56,965 nucleotides of DNA, taken from Desulfovibrionaceae bacterium (GTDB lineage: Bacteria > Desulfobacterota > Desulfovibrionia > Desulfovibrionales > Desulfovibrionaceae). The notes under the pieces were generated by a model. That model had not been told where the DNA came from. It saw only the letters and a program-made list of their open reading frames with translations, and did no database searches. This document shows, piece by piece, positions 9,203-16,478 of the stretch (positions within the stretch are counted from its first letter, which is position 1; the number at the start of each line of letters is the position of its first letter). Where the stretch lies: NCBI GenBank assembly GCA_009773665.1, contig WSYE01000014.1, forward strand, positions 52,285 to 109,249, read 5' to 3'. The position numbers and the translations under genes are program-made.

Positions 9203-9997
9203 ATGATCGTCTCCAACAACGTCTCCCCTCTCTGGCAGAACCTGCCCCCCGACCACCGCGAACGTCTGGCCCTGGCCGTGGACAAGGGCCTGGCCCTGGC
9301 CCCGGACGGGCGCGCCACCGTGTTTTTCCGGGCCGACGACGTGGCCGTGCCCAGCAACGCCTTCACCGCCATGGCCGACGCCTTCAGGGACGCAGACGCT
9401 CCTCTGTGCATGGCCGTGGTCCCCGCGTGGCTGACGCTCAGCCGCTGGGCGGCGCTGCGCAAGACCGCAGGTGCACCGGGGCTTTTCTGCTGGTGCCAGC
9501 ACGGCTGGCGGCACATGAACTTCGAGGCTCCGGGAACGAAAAAGCGCGAATTCGGCCAGGCCCGCCCGGCGCGCGACAAGCGCCAGGACCTCTCCAAGGG
9601 CTTCAAGCGCATGGCGGACATCCTGGGCGCGGACTTCACCCCCGTGTTCACCCCGCCCTGGAACCGCTGCGACGGCGACTCCCTGGCCGCGATGCCTTCC
9701 ATCGGCTTCAAGGGCATCTCCCGCACCGTAGGGGCAGGGCCGGACGCGCCCGAGGGGCTGCCGGATTTCCCGGTGCGCATGGACCTGCACACCCGCAAAG
9801 AGCCGGACCCGTCCGCCTCGCTGGACATCATGCTGAAGGAACTGAGCGACGGGCTGGCCAGCGGCCTGTGCGGCATCATGCTGCACCATCAGCGCATGGA
9901 GAGCGTTTCGCTCGGGTTCCTGAAAGTGCTGCTGGACGAGCTGGGACGCCGCAACGGCGTTCAGTACGCGCACTTCGGCACGCTGCTGGAGAGGTAA
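9203..9997 (+). CDS. Polysaccharide deacetylase family protein
   Basis: 264 residues, no signal peptide. The NodB-type signatures are visible: FRADDV (residues 42-47, the catalytic and metal-binding aspartates), HGWRH (an H-x3-H metal site near residue 100) and FTPPWNRCD (the substrate-groove motif near residue 150). Such enzymes remove N-acetyl groups from sugars; a cytoplasmic form next to glycosyltransferases would act on a glycan intermediate or precursor. Last gene of the glycan cluster; its stop lies 7 bp before repeat R1 copy C. Confidence 0.82.
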   Translation: MIVSNNVSPLWQNLPPDHRERLALAVDKGLALAPDGRATVFFRADDVAVPSNAFTAMADAFRDADAPLCMAVVPAWLTLSRWAALRKTAGAPGLFCWCQHGWRHMNFEAPGTKKREFGQARPARDKRQDLSKGFKRMADILGADFTPVFTPPWNRCDGDSLAAMPSIGFKGISRTVGAGPDAPEGLPDFPVRMDLHTRKEPDPSASLDIMLKELSDGLASGLCGIMLHHQRMESVSLGFLKVLLDELGRRNGVQYAHFGTLLER

Positions 9998-10004
9998 ACG
10001 TCAA

Positions 10005-10094
10005 GTTTGCGAAAAACATGAACATGTTTTTCGCAAACAGAATAAATGGTTCTCTTGGTTTAGGCTTGTAGATGAATGAAGGTATTTTGAGAAC
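10005..10094 (+). repeat. R1 dispersed repeat, copy C (best preserved)
   Basis: The head is a perfect palindrome with 16-bp arms and a 2-nt centre (GTTTGCGAAAAACATG-AA-CATGTTTTTCGCAAAC, 10005-10038). The tail follows: AAATGGTTCTCTTGGTTTAG, then a degraded TTCATAG/ATGAA hairpin, then GAGAACG at the end. It begins 7 bp after the deacetylase stop codon. Confidence 0.88.
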
Positions 10095-10160
10095 GACCAC
10101 CGTCGGGGGTAGAAGCGGAAACTGAGCGCTGCCGCGAAAAGCGCTCATCAGGCGGACGAA

Positions 10161-10202
10161 GAAAGCCGACGGCCAAAGGGCTTCGCCCTTGTGGAATCCC
10201 TT
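10161..10202 (-). repeat. R2 core hairpin (reverse orientation)
   Basis: Read on the minus strand this is GGGATTCCACAAGGG-CGAA-GCCCTTTGGCCGTCGG, the core of repeat R2. It lies 66 bp beyond R1 copy C. The remaining part of the 228-bp gap up to the antitoxin gene shows an extra small hairpin (GAGCGCT..AGCGCTC, about 10123-10148) and no gene. Confidence 0.6.
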
Positions 10203-10225
10203 ATTGGGGCGCGGTCTGGCGACGG

Positions 10226-10540
10226 TCAGCGCGGGGCGACTCCGAACTGCACGCCTTCGCTCGCCTGGAGGTGGCGGATGACCTGGAAAAGGTTCTCCGC
10301 GCGCGGGTTTCCTTTAGGACCGAGCATGCGCATGAGGCTTTTCGCGGGTATACTGGTGGCCTCCGAGAGGCTTGCGAAGCCCTCGGCTGCGTTGATGTAA
10401 TCCCTCAAGATCGCCTTGCCCGTGGCCACGTCCCCCGCGAGCATGGAGTCGATGCCTTCCTTGAGCATGGCTTGACGGAACTCGCCGTCCTTTTGGGCGC
10501 GTTCCCGGAGCGTGGTCCGGAACTGTCTTGTGAGCGCCAT
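10226..10540 (-). CDS. HigA-like antitoxin (COG3636)
   Basis: 104 residues. The C-terminal half carries a helix-turn-helix (ASLSEATSIPAKSLMRML, then GNPRAENLFQVIRHL) typical of the short 'addiction module antidote' proteins that pair with Gp49/RelE-like toxins. The N-terminal part (LKEGIDSMLAGDVATGKAIL) is also characteristic of the family. It should neutralise the toxin encoded 9 bp upstream and repress the shared promoter. The toxin-first order is the usual HigBA arrangement. Confidence 0.85.
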   Translation of the reverse strand: MALTRQFRTTLRERAQKDGEFRQAMLKEGIDSMLAGDVATGKAILRDYINAAEGFASLSEATSIPAKSLMRMLGPKGNPRAENLFQVIRHLQASEGVQFGVAPR

Positions 10541-10549
10541 GACGCCCTC

Positions 10550-10873
10550 CTATCGTTTACGGGCTTTGTAGTCCCGCCAGTGTGCCAGGGCAGCAGCGAT
10601 GTCAGCGCTTTGGCGCTTCTTCGTGCCGCCGCCCACCAGGATGACCAGGCATTCACCGTCCTTGCCGAAATAGACACGGTAGCCTGGACCGAAATCGATC
10701 TTGCATTCGTAAACGCCGCCGCCAACGCCTTCCACCCGTGAGAAGTTGCCCTGTTCCAGGCGGTACAACGCGGTCGCCACCTTGGCTGCGGCGATGGAGT
10801 CGAGGTCCTGGAACCACTTGGCGAACGGAGAGACTCCTGTCCCATCAAGATATTCCTGAACACCGACGTGCAT
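10550..10873 (-). CDS. RelE/HigB-type toxin (COG3657, Gp49-like)
   Basis: 107 residues. GVSPFAKWFQDLDS at the N-terminus and CKIDFGPGYRVYFGKDG in the middle are hallmarks of the phage-derived Gp49-like family, small mRNA-cleaving toxins. The C-terminal LVGGGTKKRQSADIAAALA is the family end motif. The ATG at 10873 is chosen because it fits family length; longer versions would run through the promoter. No ribosome site precedes it, and the predicted transcription start falls on or next to the AUG, so the mRNA may be leaderless. Confidence 0.85.
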   Translation of the reverse strand: MHVGVQEYLDGTGVSPFAKWFQDLDSIAAAKVATALYRLEQGNFSRVEGVGGGVYECKIDFGPGYRVYFGKDGECLVILVGGGTKKRQSADIAAALAHWRDYKARKR

Positions 10874-10878
10874 GAAAT

Positions 10879-10906
10879 ATGGTAACGCAAGGGTTACTTG
10901 TGTCAA
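10879..10906 (-). promoter_or_regulatory. Toxin-antitoxin promoter with operator palindrome
   Basis: On the minus strand a TTGACA -35 (10906-10901) is followed after 16 bp by TACCAT (10884-10879). The spacer and -10 are covered by a perfect inverted repeat, GTAAC-N6-GTTAC (10897-10882), a likely operator for the HTH antitoxin. The -10 choice is uncertain (CATATT at 19 bp is an alternative); either puts the start of transcription at the toxin AUG. Confidence 0.55.
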
Positions 10907-10987
10907 GGGTTGTTGGGGGATGTCCTGTGCCGGGTCGCACGGCTCACGCTCCCTGACAGCGTCCCGGCACATCCCGCGAAGCTACTG

Positions 10988-11030
10988 GGAATTCCAAAGG
11001 GACACTGTCCCTTTGGCCGCCGGAGGCATC
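10988..11030 (+). repeat. R2 core hairpin
   Basis: ATTCCAAAGGG-ACACTG-TCCCTTTGGCCGCCGGAGG forms a strong hairpin. It is one of six occurrences of the R2 core in the window and lies between the toxin promoter and the dnaK terminator. Confidence 0.6.
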
Positions 11031-11051
11031 TCTGCGTCTTTCTCAGCACGC

Positions 11052-11085
11052 AAAAAGCCCGGCCAGATTTCCCTGGCCGGGCTTT
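11052..11085 (-). terminator. Rho-independent terminator of the dnaK operon
   Basis: On the minus strand an 11-bp GC stem (AGCCCGGCCAG / CTGGCCGGGCT) with a short loop is followed by TTTT, 25 bp beyond the dnaK stop codon. Confidence 0.85.
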
Positions 11086-11109
11086 GTCGCAATCAGTGTG
11101 GCGTGAAGC

Positions 11110-13020
11110 TTATTTCTTCACTTCGGTGTAGTCGGCGTCCACCACGTCTTCGTCCTTGTTGGCGCCGCCAGGAGCGCCCTGTCCGGCCTCAGGGCCGCCT
11201 TCGGGGCCGCCGGGCTGCGCGCCCTGCTGCTGGTAGAGCTTCTCAGCCAGCTTGTGCGCCACCTGGGAGAGCTCCTCGGTGGCCTTCTTGATGGCCTCGG
11301 CGTCTTCTCCCTTCATGAGCTCCTTCAGGGCCTCGGTCTTGGCCTCGATCTCGCCCTTGGTCACGGCGTCCACCTTGTCGCCCAGGTCACGCAGGCTCTT
11401 CTCGGTGGTGTACACCAGAGTGTCCGCGTGGTTTCTGGCCTCGATGGTCTCCTGCTTCTTCTTGTCGTCAGCGGCGTGGGACTCGGCGTCCTTGATCAGG
11501 CGCTGAATCTCGGCTTCGGACAGGCCCGAGGAAGCGGTGATCTGGATGGACTGCTGCTTGCCGGTGGCGGTGTCCTTGGCGGACACGTTCACGATGCCGT
11601 TGGCGTCGATGTCGAAGCTGACCTCGATCTGCGGCACGCCGCGCGGGGCGGCGGGCAGGCCGGTCAGCTCAAAGCGGCCCAGAGTCATGTTGTCCGAGGA
11701 CATGGGGCGCTCGCCCTGCATGACGTGGATGGACACCGAGGGCTGGTTGTCGCCCGCTGTGGTGAACACCTGCGACTTGCGGGTGGGGATGGTGGTGTTG
11801 CGGTCGATGAGCTTGGTGAACACTCCGCCCAGGGTCTCAATGCCCAGAGACAGCGGGGTCACGTCCAGCAGCAGCACGTCCTTGACGTCGCCCGCCAGGA
11901 TGCCGCCCTGGATGGCTGCGCCCATGGCCACCACTTCGTCGGGGTTCACGGAGCGGTTGGGCTCCTTGCCGAAGATTTCCTTCACCTTCTGGGCCACCAG
12001 GGGCATGCGGGTCATGCCGCCCACCAGGATGACCTCGTCGATCTCGCCAGCGGAGAGCCCGGCGTCCTGCATGGCCTTCTTGCACGGCCCGGCGGTGCGC
12101 TCGACCAGATCTTCCACCAGCTTCTCGAGCTTGCCGCGCGAGAGCTTGACCATCATGTGCTTAGGCCCGGAGGCGTCGGCGGTGATGAAGGGCAGGTTGA
12201 TCTCAGTCTCCATGGCGGTGGAGAGCTCTTTCTTGGCCTTCTCGGCGGCTTCCTTCAGGCGCTGCAGGGCCATGCGGTCCTGGGCCAGGTCGATGCCGCT
12301 TTCGCGCTTGAACTCGTCCACAAGGTACTGGATGACGCGGTGGTCGAAGTCTTCGCCGCCCAGGAAAGTGTCGCCGTTGGTGGCGCGCACTTCCACGACG
12401 TTGTCGCCGACTTCCAGGATGGAGATGTCGAAGGTGCCACCGCCCAGGTCGAACACGGCGATCTTCTCGTTGGCCTTCTTGTCGAACCCGTAGGCCAGGG
12501 AGGCGGCGGTGGGTTCGTTGATGATGCGCTTGACGTCCAGGCCCGCGATGCGGCCCGCGTCCTTGGTGGCCTGACGCTGGGAGTCGTTGAAGTAGGCGGG
12601 CACGGTGATGACCGCTTCGGTGACGGTTTCGCCAAGATAGGCTTCGGCGTCGCTTTTCAACTTGCCCAGGATCATGGCCGAAATCTCGGCGGCGGAGTAA
12701 CGCTTGCCGTCGACTTCCACGGCGGCGTCGCCGCCCGCGCCGGACACGATCTTATAGGAGCAGTGCTTGAGCCATTCGCCCACTTCGGGGGTGTCGAAGG
12801 AGCGGCCCATGAGGCGCTTCACTGCGAAAATGGTGCGCTCGGAGTTGGTTACGGCCTGGCGCTTGGCGATTTCGCCCACCAGCCGTTCCTTGGTGAAGGC
12901 AACGATGGACGGAGTGGTGCGGCCCCCTTCGGGGTTGGTGATGCACTTCGGGTCCTTGCCCTCCATGACGTACACGCACGAGTTGGTAGTGCCGAGGTCG
13001 ATACCGATTATTTTACCCAT
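11110..13020 (-). CDS. dnaK: Chaperone DnaK (Hsp70)
   Basis: 636 residues, full length for DnaK. It begins [15 protein letters not shown], carries the ATPase signatures [15 protein letters not shown] and [10 protein letters not shown], the linker/substrate-domain start [19 protein letters not shown], and ends in the acidic tail DADYTEVKK. DnaK refolds and protects proteins in the cytoplasm with GrpE as its nucleotide-exchange factor. The start is fixed by an AGGAGGA ribosome site 10 bp upstream. Third gene of hrcA-grpE-dnaK; no dnaJ follows, a toxin-antitoxin pair lies there instead. Confidence 0.98.
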   Translation of the reverse strand: MGKIIGIDLGTTNSCVYVMEGKDPKCITNPEGGRTTPSIVAFTKERLVGEIAKRQAVTNSERTIFAVKRLMGRSFDTPEVGEWLKHCSYKIVSGAGGDAAVEVDGKRYSAAEISAMILGKLKSDAEAYLGETVTEAVITVPAYFNDSQRQATKDAGRIAGLDVKRIINEPTAASLAYGFDKKANEKIAVFDLGGGTFDISILEVGDNVVEVRATNGDTFLGGEDFDHRVIQYLVDEFKRESGIDLAQDRMALQRLKEAAEKAKKELSTAMETEINLPFITADASGPKHMMVKLSRGKLEKLVEDLVERTAGPCKKAMQDAGLSAGEIDEVILVGGMTRMPLVAQKVKEIFGKEPNRSVNPDEVVAMGAAIQGGILAGDVKDVLLLDVTPLSLGIETLGGVFTKLIDRNTTIPTRKSQVFTTAGDNQPSVSIHVMQGERPMSSDNMTLGRFELTGLPAAPRGVPQIEVSFDIDANGIVNVSAKDTATGKQQSIQITASSGLSEAEIQRLIKDAESHAADDKKKQETIEARNHADTLVYTTEKSLRDLGDKVDAVTKGEIEAKTEALKELMKGEDAEAIKKATEELSQVAHKLAEKLYQQQGAQPGGPEGGPEAGQGAPGGANKDEDVVDADYTEVKK

Positions 13021-13093
13021 TGAATGCGTTCCTCCTGGGGGGGGTGATGTCTTCCGGCGAGGCATATGCTGCCGGTGAGTGTCTACGTGCGAA

Positions 13094-13113
13094 GCGCCCG
13101 TCAGGACGGGCGC
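13094..13113 (-). promoter_or_regulatory. GC hairpin in the grpE-dnaK spacer
   Basis: GCGCCCGTC..GACGGGCGC forms a perfect 9-bp stem about 75 bp upstream of dnaK. It has no U-run on either strand, so an mRNA processing or stabilising role fits better than termination. The function is not shown by the sequence. Confidence 0.4.
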
Positions 13114-13189
13114 ATCAGAACCCGACTATAAAACGGTTTTCCGGGTTGTAAAGGGGTACTGGCGATTTTTTATCGACAATGCCGGGCCT

Positions 13190-13720
13190 TTAGCCCTGGC
13201 AGACCAGAACTTTCGCCGGGCGCAGCAGGCGTCCGCGCAGGCGGTAACCTGCCTGCATCACCTGCATCACGTGGTTGGGGGCCACCTCGCAGCCGGGTCC
13301 GGCGGGCTGCATGCCCACGGCCTCGTGCACTTCGGGGTTGAACTCCTCGCCCACGGTGCCGCAGACTTCCAGGCCGTGGCGGGCCAGGGTGTCCAGGAAC
13401 ACCTTGCGGGTCATGTCCACGCCCATCACCACGTCCTTGCAGGCAGCCACGGTGCGGCCATGGGCCAGGGCCAGGTCCAGGTTGTCCAGCACCGGCAGCA
13501 GGTCGGACAGAACGCCCTCGGCGGCGAACTTCACGAACTCCTCTTTCTCGCGGATCAGGCGCTTCTTGAGGTTGTCGGTCTCGGCCAGGGTGCGCAGGCG
13601 CTTGTCGGCCTCGGCGGCCACCTCGCGCTTGAGCTGCGCGATCTCTTCTTCGGGAGTAAGGGGCTTGGCCTCTTCGGCGGGTGCGTCCGGGGCCTTGTTG
13701 GTATCGCTTTCAAGCGTCAT
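13190..13720 (-). CDS. grpE: Nucleotide exchange factor GrpE
   Basis: 176 residues. The N-terminal acidic/coiled-coil part (EEEIAQLKREVAAEADKRLR, then LAETDNLKKRL) leads into the beta-wing domain (VLDNLDLALAHG, GEEFNPEVHEAVG, VMQAGYRLRGRLLRPA), the standard GrpE pattern. It releases ADP from DnaK. An AAGGAG site precedes the ATG. It sits between hrcA and dnaK as in other bacteria with CIRCE control. Confidence 0.96.
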   Translation of the reverse strand: MTLESDTNKAPDAPAEEAKPLTPEEEIAQLKREVAAEADKRLRTLAETDNLKKRLIREKEEFVKFAAEGVLSDLLPVLDNLDLALAHGRTVAACKDVVMGVDMTRKVFLDTLARHGLEVCGTVGEEFNPEVHEAVGMQPAGPGCEVAPNHVMQVMQAGYRLRGRLLRPAKVLVCQG

Positions 13721-13790
13721 CGTTCGCTCCTTGGAGTCTCGTCGTAATGTGGGAATGTCCTGGGCCGGTGCGGGAAGGGCCGGGGCGTGC

Positions 13791-14831
13791 TCAGAAGTGG
13801 CGCCCCAGCATGGCCGTGATGAGCTGCGCCGTGTAGTTCACCAGAGGGACCACCTCGGCGTAGTCCATGCGCAGGGGGCCGATGACGCTCACCGCGCCAA
13901 GCGGCGAGCCCGCGCCGCCGTAGGGCGAGGACACCAGGCCGCATCCGGCCAGATCGCTCACCTGGGCTTCCGCGCCAAGCACCACCACGGTGCGGTATTC
14001 GGCCATGGTCTTGTCCAGCACTTCCAGCAGGCGGGTGCGCTCTTCCAGCGCGCCCAGCACCTCGCGCATGACGCCCAGGTCGGTGAATTCCGGCTGGGAG
14101 AGCATGTTCAGGGTGCCCTCCACGAACACCTCAGGGGCGTCCGTGGTGGAGAAGGCGTCCATGACCAGCTGCATGGCCCGCCCGGTAAGATTGGAGAGCT
14201 CCCGCTTGGCGGCGGCCATCTCCGCGATAATACGCCCGCGCACCTCGGAGACGGTGAGGTTCTGGAAATGGTGGTTCAGGTAGTTGCCGAAGTGCACCAG
14301 GTCGTCCGCGCCGATGTCGTCGGCCACGGTGACCACGCGCTTCTGCACCAGGCCGCCCTGGAGCACCAGGATGGCCATAACCAACCCCGGACGCAGCAGC
14401 ACGAAATCGATCTGACGCCAGCGGGCCAGGGAATGCCTGGGGGCCAGCACCATGCACACCTGGCGCGACGCCGTGGAGAGCACGCGGGACGCGTGGCGCA
14501 GGATGTCGTCGATTTCAAGCCCTGCCTGCCCAAGCGAGGAAGCCATCATCTCCTTCATGGAGATGGGCAGGGGCCGAAGCTGCATCACCTGATCCAGATA
14601 CAGGCGGAAGGCCTTGGCCGTTGGCACGCGGCCCGACGACGTGTGCGGCTGTTCCAGATAGCCCTTGTCGGTCAGGTCGGCCATGGTGTTGCGGATGGAC
14701 GCCGGGGAGAGGCGCATGCTCCCGGCCTTGGATACGGTGCGGGAGCCCACGGGCTGGGCCTTGGCGATGTAATCCTCCACGATTGCCGTGAGGACTTCGA
14801 GTTCGCGCTGGATGAGTGGGGATTCCCGCAT
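13791..14831 (-). CDS. hrcA: Heat-inducible transcription repressor HrcA
   Basis: 346 residues. The N-terminal winged helix (RELEVLTAIVEDYIAKAQPV, then GSRTVSKAGSMRLSPASIRN) is the CIRCE-binding domain, followed by DLTDKGYLEQPHTSSGRVPT and a GAF-like dimer domain. HrcA represses its own operon until heat-unfolded proteins occupy the chaperones. The ATG at 14831 matches the family N-terminus; a longer TTG-started version would run through the operator. The CIRCE element ends 4 bp before this start codon. Confidence 0.96.
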   Translation of the reverse strand: MRESPLIQRELEVLTAIVEDYIAKAQPVGSRTVSKAGSMRLSPASIRNTMADLTDKGYLEQPHTSSGRVPTAKAFRLYLDQVMQLRPLPISMKEMMASSLGQAGLEIDDILRHASRVLSTASRQVCMVLAPRHSLARWRQIDFVLLRPGLVMAILVLQGGLVQKRVVTVADDIGADDLVHFGNYLNHHFQNLTVSEVRGRIIAEMAAAKRELSNLTGRAMQLVMDAFSTTDAPEVFVEGTLNMLSQPEFTDLGVMREVLGALEERTRLLEVLDKTMAEYRTVVVLGAEAQVSDLAGCGLVSSPYGGAGSPLGAVSVIGPLRMDYAEVVPLVNYTAQLITAMLGRHF

Positions 14832-14835
14832 GCTT

Positions 14836-14862
14836 TTGGCACTCGCCTTATGAGAGTGCCAG
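14836..14862 (-). promoter_or_regulatory. CIRCE operator
   Basis: CTGGCACTC-N9-GAGTGCCAA on the minus strand, a two-arm inverted repeat with the exact 9-bp spacer of CIRCE (consensus TTAGCACTC-N9-GAGTGCTAA; here the TAG positions are changed to TGG/CCA in both arms, keeping symmetry). It is the binding site for HrcA and lies directly in front of the hrcA start, so it also covers the ribosome-binding region. Confidence 0.92.
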
Positions 14863-14863
14863 A

Positions 14864-14892
14864 CAGCTAACAACGGCGCGCGCCGGTGTCAA
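14864..14892 (-). promoter_or_regulatory. Promoter of the hrcA-grpE-dnaK operon
   Basis: On the minus strand a consensus TTGACA (14892-14887) is followed after 17 bp by TAGCTG (14869-14864), a poor -10. The CIRCE element begins 1 bp downstream, so bound HrcA would block initiation. The -35 lies just after the stop codon of the GAF-protein gene. Confidence 0.55.
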
Positions 14893-14894
14893 GG

Positions 14895-16142
14895 TCAGTG
14901 GCCCGGCGGCAGGGCGTGGGAGGGCTCCAGATCCAGGACCTCCTGGCCGCGCACGTAGGGCATGAGCACAGGCTTTTTCACCTGGGAGAGCAGGTTCTCG
15001 ATGGCGGCCTTGAGGCGAAGGATGGCGTCGGCCACGCCCTGGAGCGAGTTAATCTTGCGGTCCAGGTCCAGGTCGATCAGGAGCTTTCGCAGGAGTTCAA
15101 TCTCGCGGGCCAGGCCCTCCACGTCGCGGTCGGGCAGGGTGCGGCCAAGGGCGGTCTTCACCTCGCCGGAGAGGAACTGAAGTTCCTCCATGACCAGCGC
15201 GTTGTAGTTCATCATGATGCCAAGCACGTTGTTGCCCACGTGGGCCATGCCGCCAGCGGCCTTGGCCAGGGCGTCCTTGCCGACTTCGAGCTGGCGTCCC
15301 ACGGTGAGCGAGACGATCTTGGAGGTGTCGGCCAGGAACTGCGAATCGAAGCGGTCGAAGAAGCCGGGGTTGTGCGAGTAGAGCATGATGACCCCGAAGG
15401 CCTCGCAATCCGAGCGCAGCAGGAAGGCCAGCCGGGATCGGTAGCCTTCCTGGTAGGCCATGCAGTCCACGGATTCGCCGCCGCGCTCCATGCCGCGCAG
15501 GTCGTTGGAGAGCACGTGGAACACGCCGCGCTCATGCACGGCGCGCATCACCGGGTGGTTGGGCAGGGAGTCTTCCATGGCCCAGACGAAAATGGGGGTC
15601 TGCGTGCCTTCCGCGTCGCTGGAGGCCACGTTGATCCAGCTGCCCTCGTCGTCGCACAGGCGGCACACGTAGAGGTCGGCGTCCAGCTCACGCAGCAGGA
15701 TCTCGCCAGACTGCTCCAGCACTTCCTCGGCGGTGGTGAACTCCTGCCCGGCGGCGACCAGCGCGTAGATGATCTCGATCATCAGCGTGGACTGCTCATA
15801 GGCGCGCTGCAACAGCTCGAAGCGGTGCTCCAGCTGGATGAAGTGCGGGTGGCAGTGGCGCAGGCGCTCGATGCGCGAGGACTTGATGCGGTCCAGGTCC
15901 AGACGCAGCTCGGTGAGCCCGGTGAGGAGCTCCTGCCAGTCGCGCACCGGGCGGTCCACGTTGAGAAACTCCGGGCGCTTCACCAGGACGTCCAGGCTGG
16001 TTTTGATGGATACCATCAAATGCATGATGGCTACGCGGACGGCATCGGGTGCGTCGTCGAGAATGCGCGTGATGACACAACGCATGTCCAGGCGTTTCTC
16101 GAATCGGCAGGCCGAATTGATATCTTGGGCAAGTGGCGACAT
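14895..16142 (-). CDS. GAF-domain protein with orphan kinase H-box
   Basis: 415 residues. The middle (about residues 130-290) is a GAF sensor domain (EVLEQSGEILLRELDADLYV, then FLLRSDCEAFGVIMLYS). After it comes AKAAGGMAHVGNNVLGIMMN, which copies the dimerisation/H-box of histidine kinases (usual form LAAGVAHEINNPLG) and keeps the phosphoacceptor-type histidine. No ATP-binding domain follows; the protein ends in a helical tail. It may be a phosphotransfer or decoy protein, or a remnant of a kinase. The start at 16142 lacks a clear ribosome site. A sigma-54 promoter 186 bp upstream may drive it. Confidence 0.7.
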   Translation of the reverse strand: MSPLAQDINSACRFEKRLDMRCVITRILDDAPDAVRVAIMHLMVSIKTSLDVLVKRPEFLNVDRPVRDWQELLTGLTELRLDLDRIKSSRIERLRHCHPHFIQLEHRFELLQRAYEQSTLMIEIIYALVAAGQEFTTAEEVLEQSGEILLRELDADLYVCRLCDDEGSWINVASSDAEGTQTPIFVWAMEDSLPNHPVMRAVHERGVFHVLSNDLRGMERGGESVDCMAYQEGYRSRLAFLLRSDCEAFGVIMLYSHNPGFFDRFDSQFLADTSKIVSLTVGRQLEVGKDALAKAAGGMAHVGNNVLGIMMNYNALVMEELQFLSGEVKTALGRTLPDRDVEGLAREIELLRKLLIDLDLDRKINSLQGVADAILRLKAAIENLLSQVKKPVLMPYVRGQEVLDLEPSHALPPGH

Positions 16143-16184
16143 GTGTCCCGGAGGATAAAGCAGGGATTCAGAAAGGCAAGAGGA

Positions 16185-16219
16185 AAAGAGAGAACCGCGA
16201 AGGTCGTCACCTTCGCGGT
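16185..16219 (-). terminator. Hairpin with U-rich tail (terminator or attenuator)
   Basis: On the minus strand an 11-bp perfect stem (ACCGCGAAGGT / ACCTTCGCGGT, loop GACG) is followed by TCTCTCTTTTCC. It ends the transcript predicted from the sigma-54 promoter at 16340 and lies 43 bp before the GAF-protein start codon, so it could end a small RNA or attenuate that gene. Confidence 0.65.
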
Positions 16220-16328
16220 CCTGCCCTTTGAGGAAGAGGACCAGCCGTAAGGCCGGATGCTCTCAACTCGAGTGGGTACGCGCGCGAGCGCTCTACTTCT
16301 CGCGGCATCCCCCACCACAACCAACCCG
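16186..16328 (-). ncRNA. Predicted sigma-54-dependent small RNA or structured leader
   Basis: The segment between the -24/-12 promoter and the hairpin at 16194-16219 would give an RNA of about 140 nt. It contains a second stable hairpin, CCGGCC-UUAC-GGCUGG (about 16256-16241), and two GGA motifs in exposed positions. No known RNA family is recognised. If the terminator leaks, the same RNA is the 5' leader of the GAF-protein gene. Confidence 0.4.
16207..16308 (-). CDS. Possible 33-residue leader peptide
   Basis: An ATG preceded by GGTGGGG (spacing short) opens a 33-codon frame beginning MPREVERSRAYPLELR and ending GPRR inside the terminator stem. It is arginine-rich. Translation could unzip the hairpin, as in leader-peptide attenuation, but no family match is recognised and the frame may be chance in GC-rich DNA. 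Confidence 0.2.
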   Translation of the reverse strand: MPREVERSRAYPLELRASGLTAGPLPQRAGPRR

Positions 16329-16339
16329 CACTCTTATAA

Positions 16340-16353
16340 GCAAGCGTCATGCC
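16340..16353 (-). promoter_or_regulatory. Sigma-54 (-24/-12) promoter
   Basis: GGCATGACGCTTGC on the minus strand has GG and GC exactly 10 bp apart and the TTGC of the -12 box; with the preceding T it is close to TGGCACG-N4-TTGC. Predicted start of transcription is near 16328. The window encodes two NtrC-type activators, so such promoters are expected, but no activator-binding site was identified. Confidence 0.6.
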
Positions 16354-16478
16354 ACAGGGTAGGGATGTTGATGGGGGGGCGGGACTGCCCGGTATGACTT
16401 GATTGGTATGATTTGCGGGAGAGGACAATCGCCAACCTGAGTTTACAGGGTGCGTTCTTGGGGATGCAGTTCTGCGGG

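Noticed and set aside
11254..13023. A 589-codon open frame antisense to dnaK, and other long antisense frames (for example over ctpA at 42060-43277)
   Set aside because: They mirror the codon pattern of highly GC-rich real genes and have low-complexity His/Gly/Val-rich translations; the minus-strand genes are certain.
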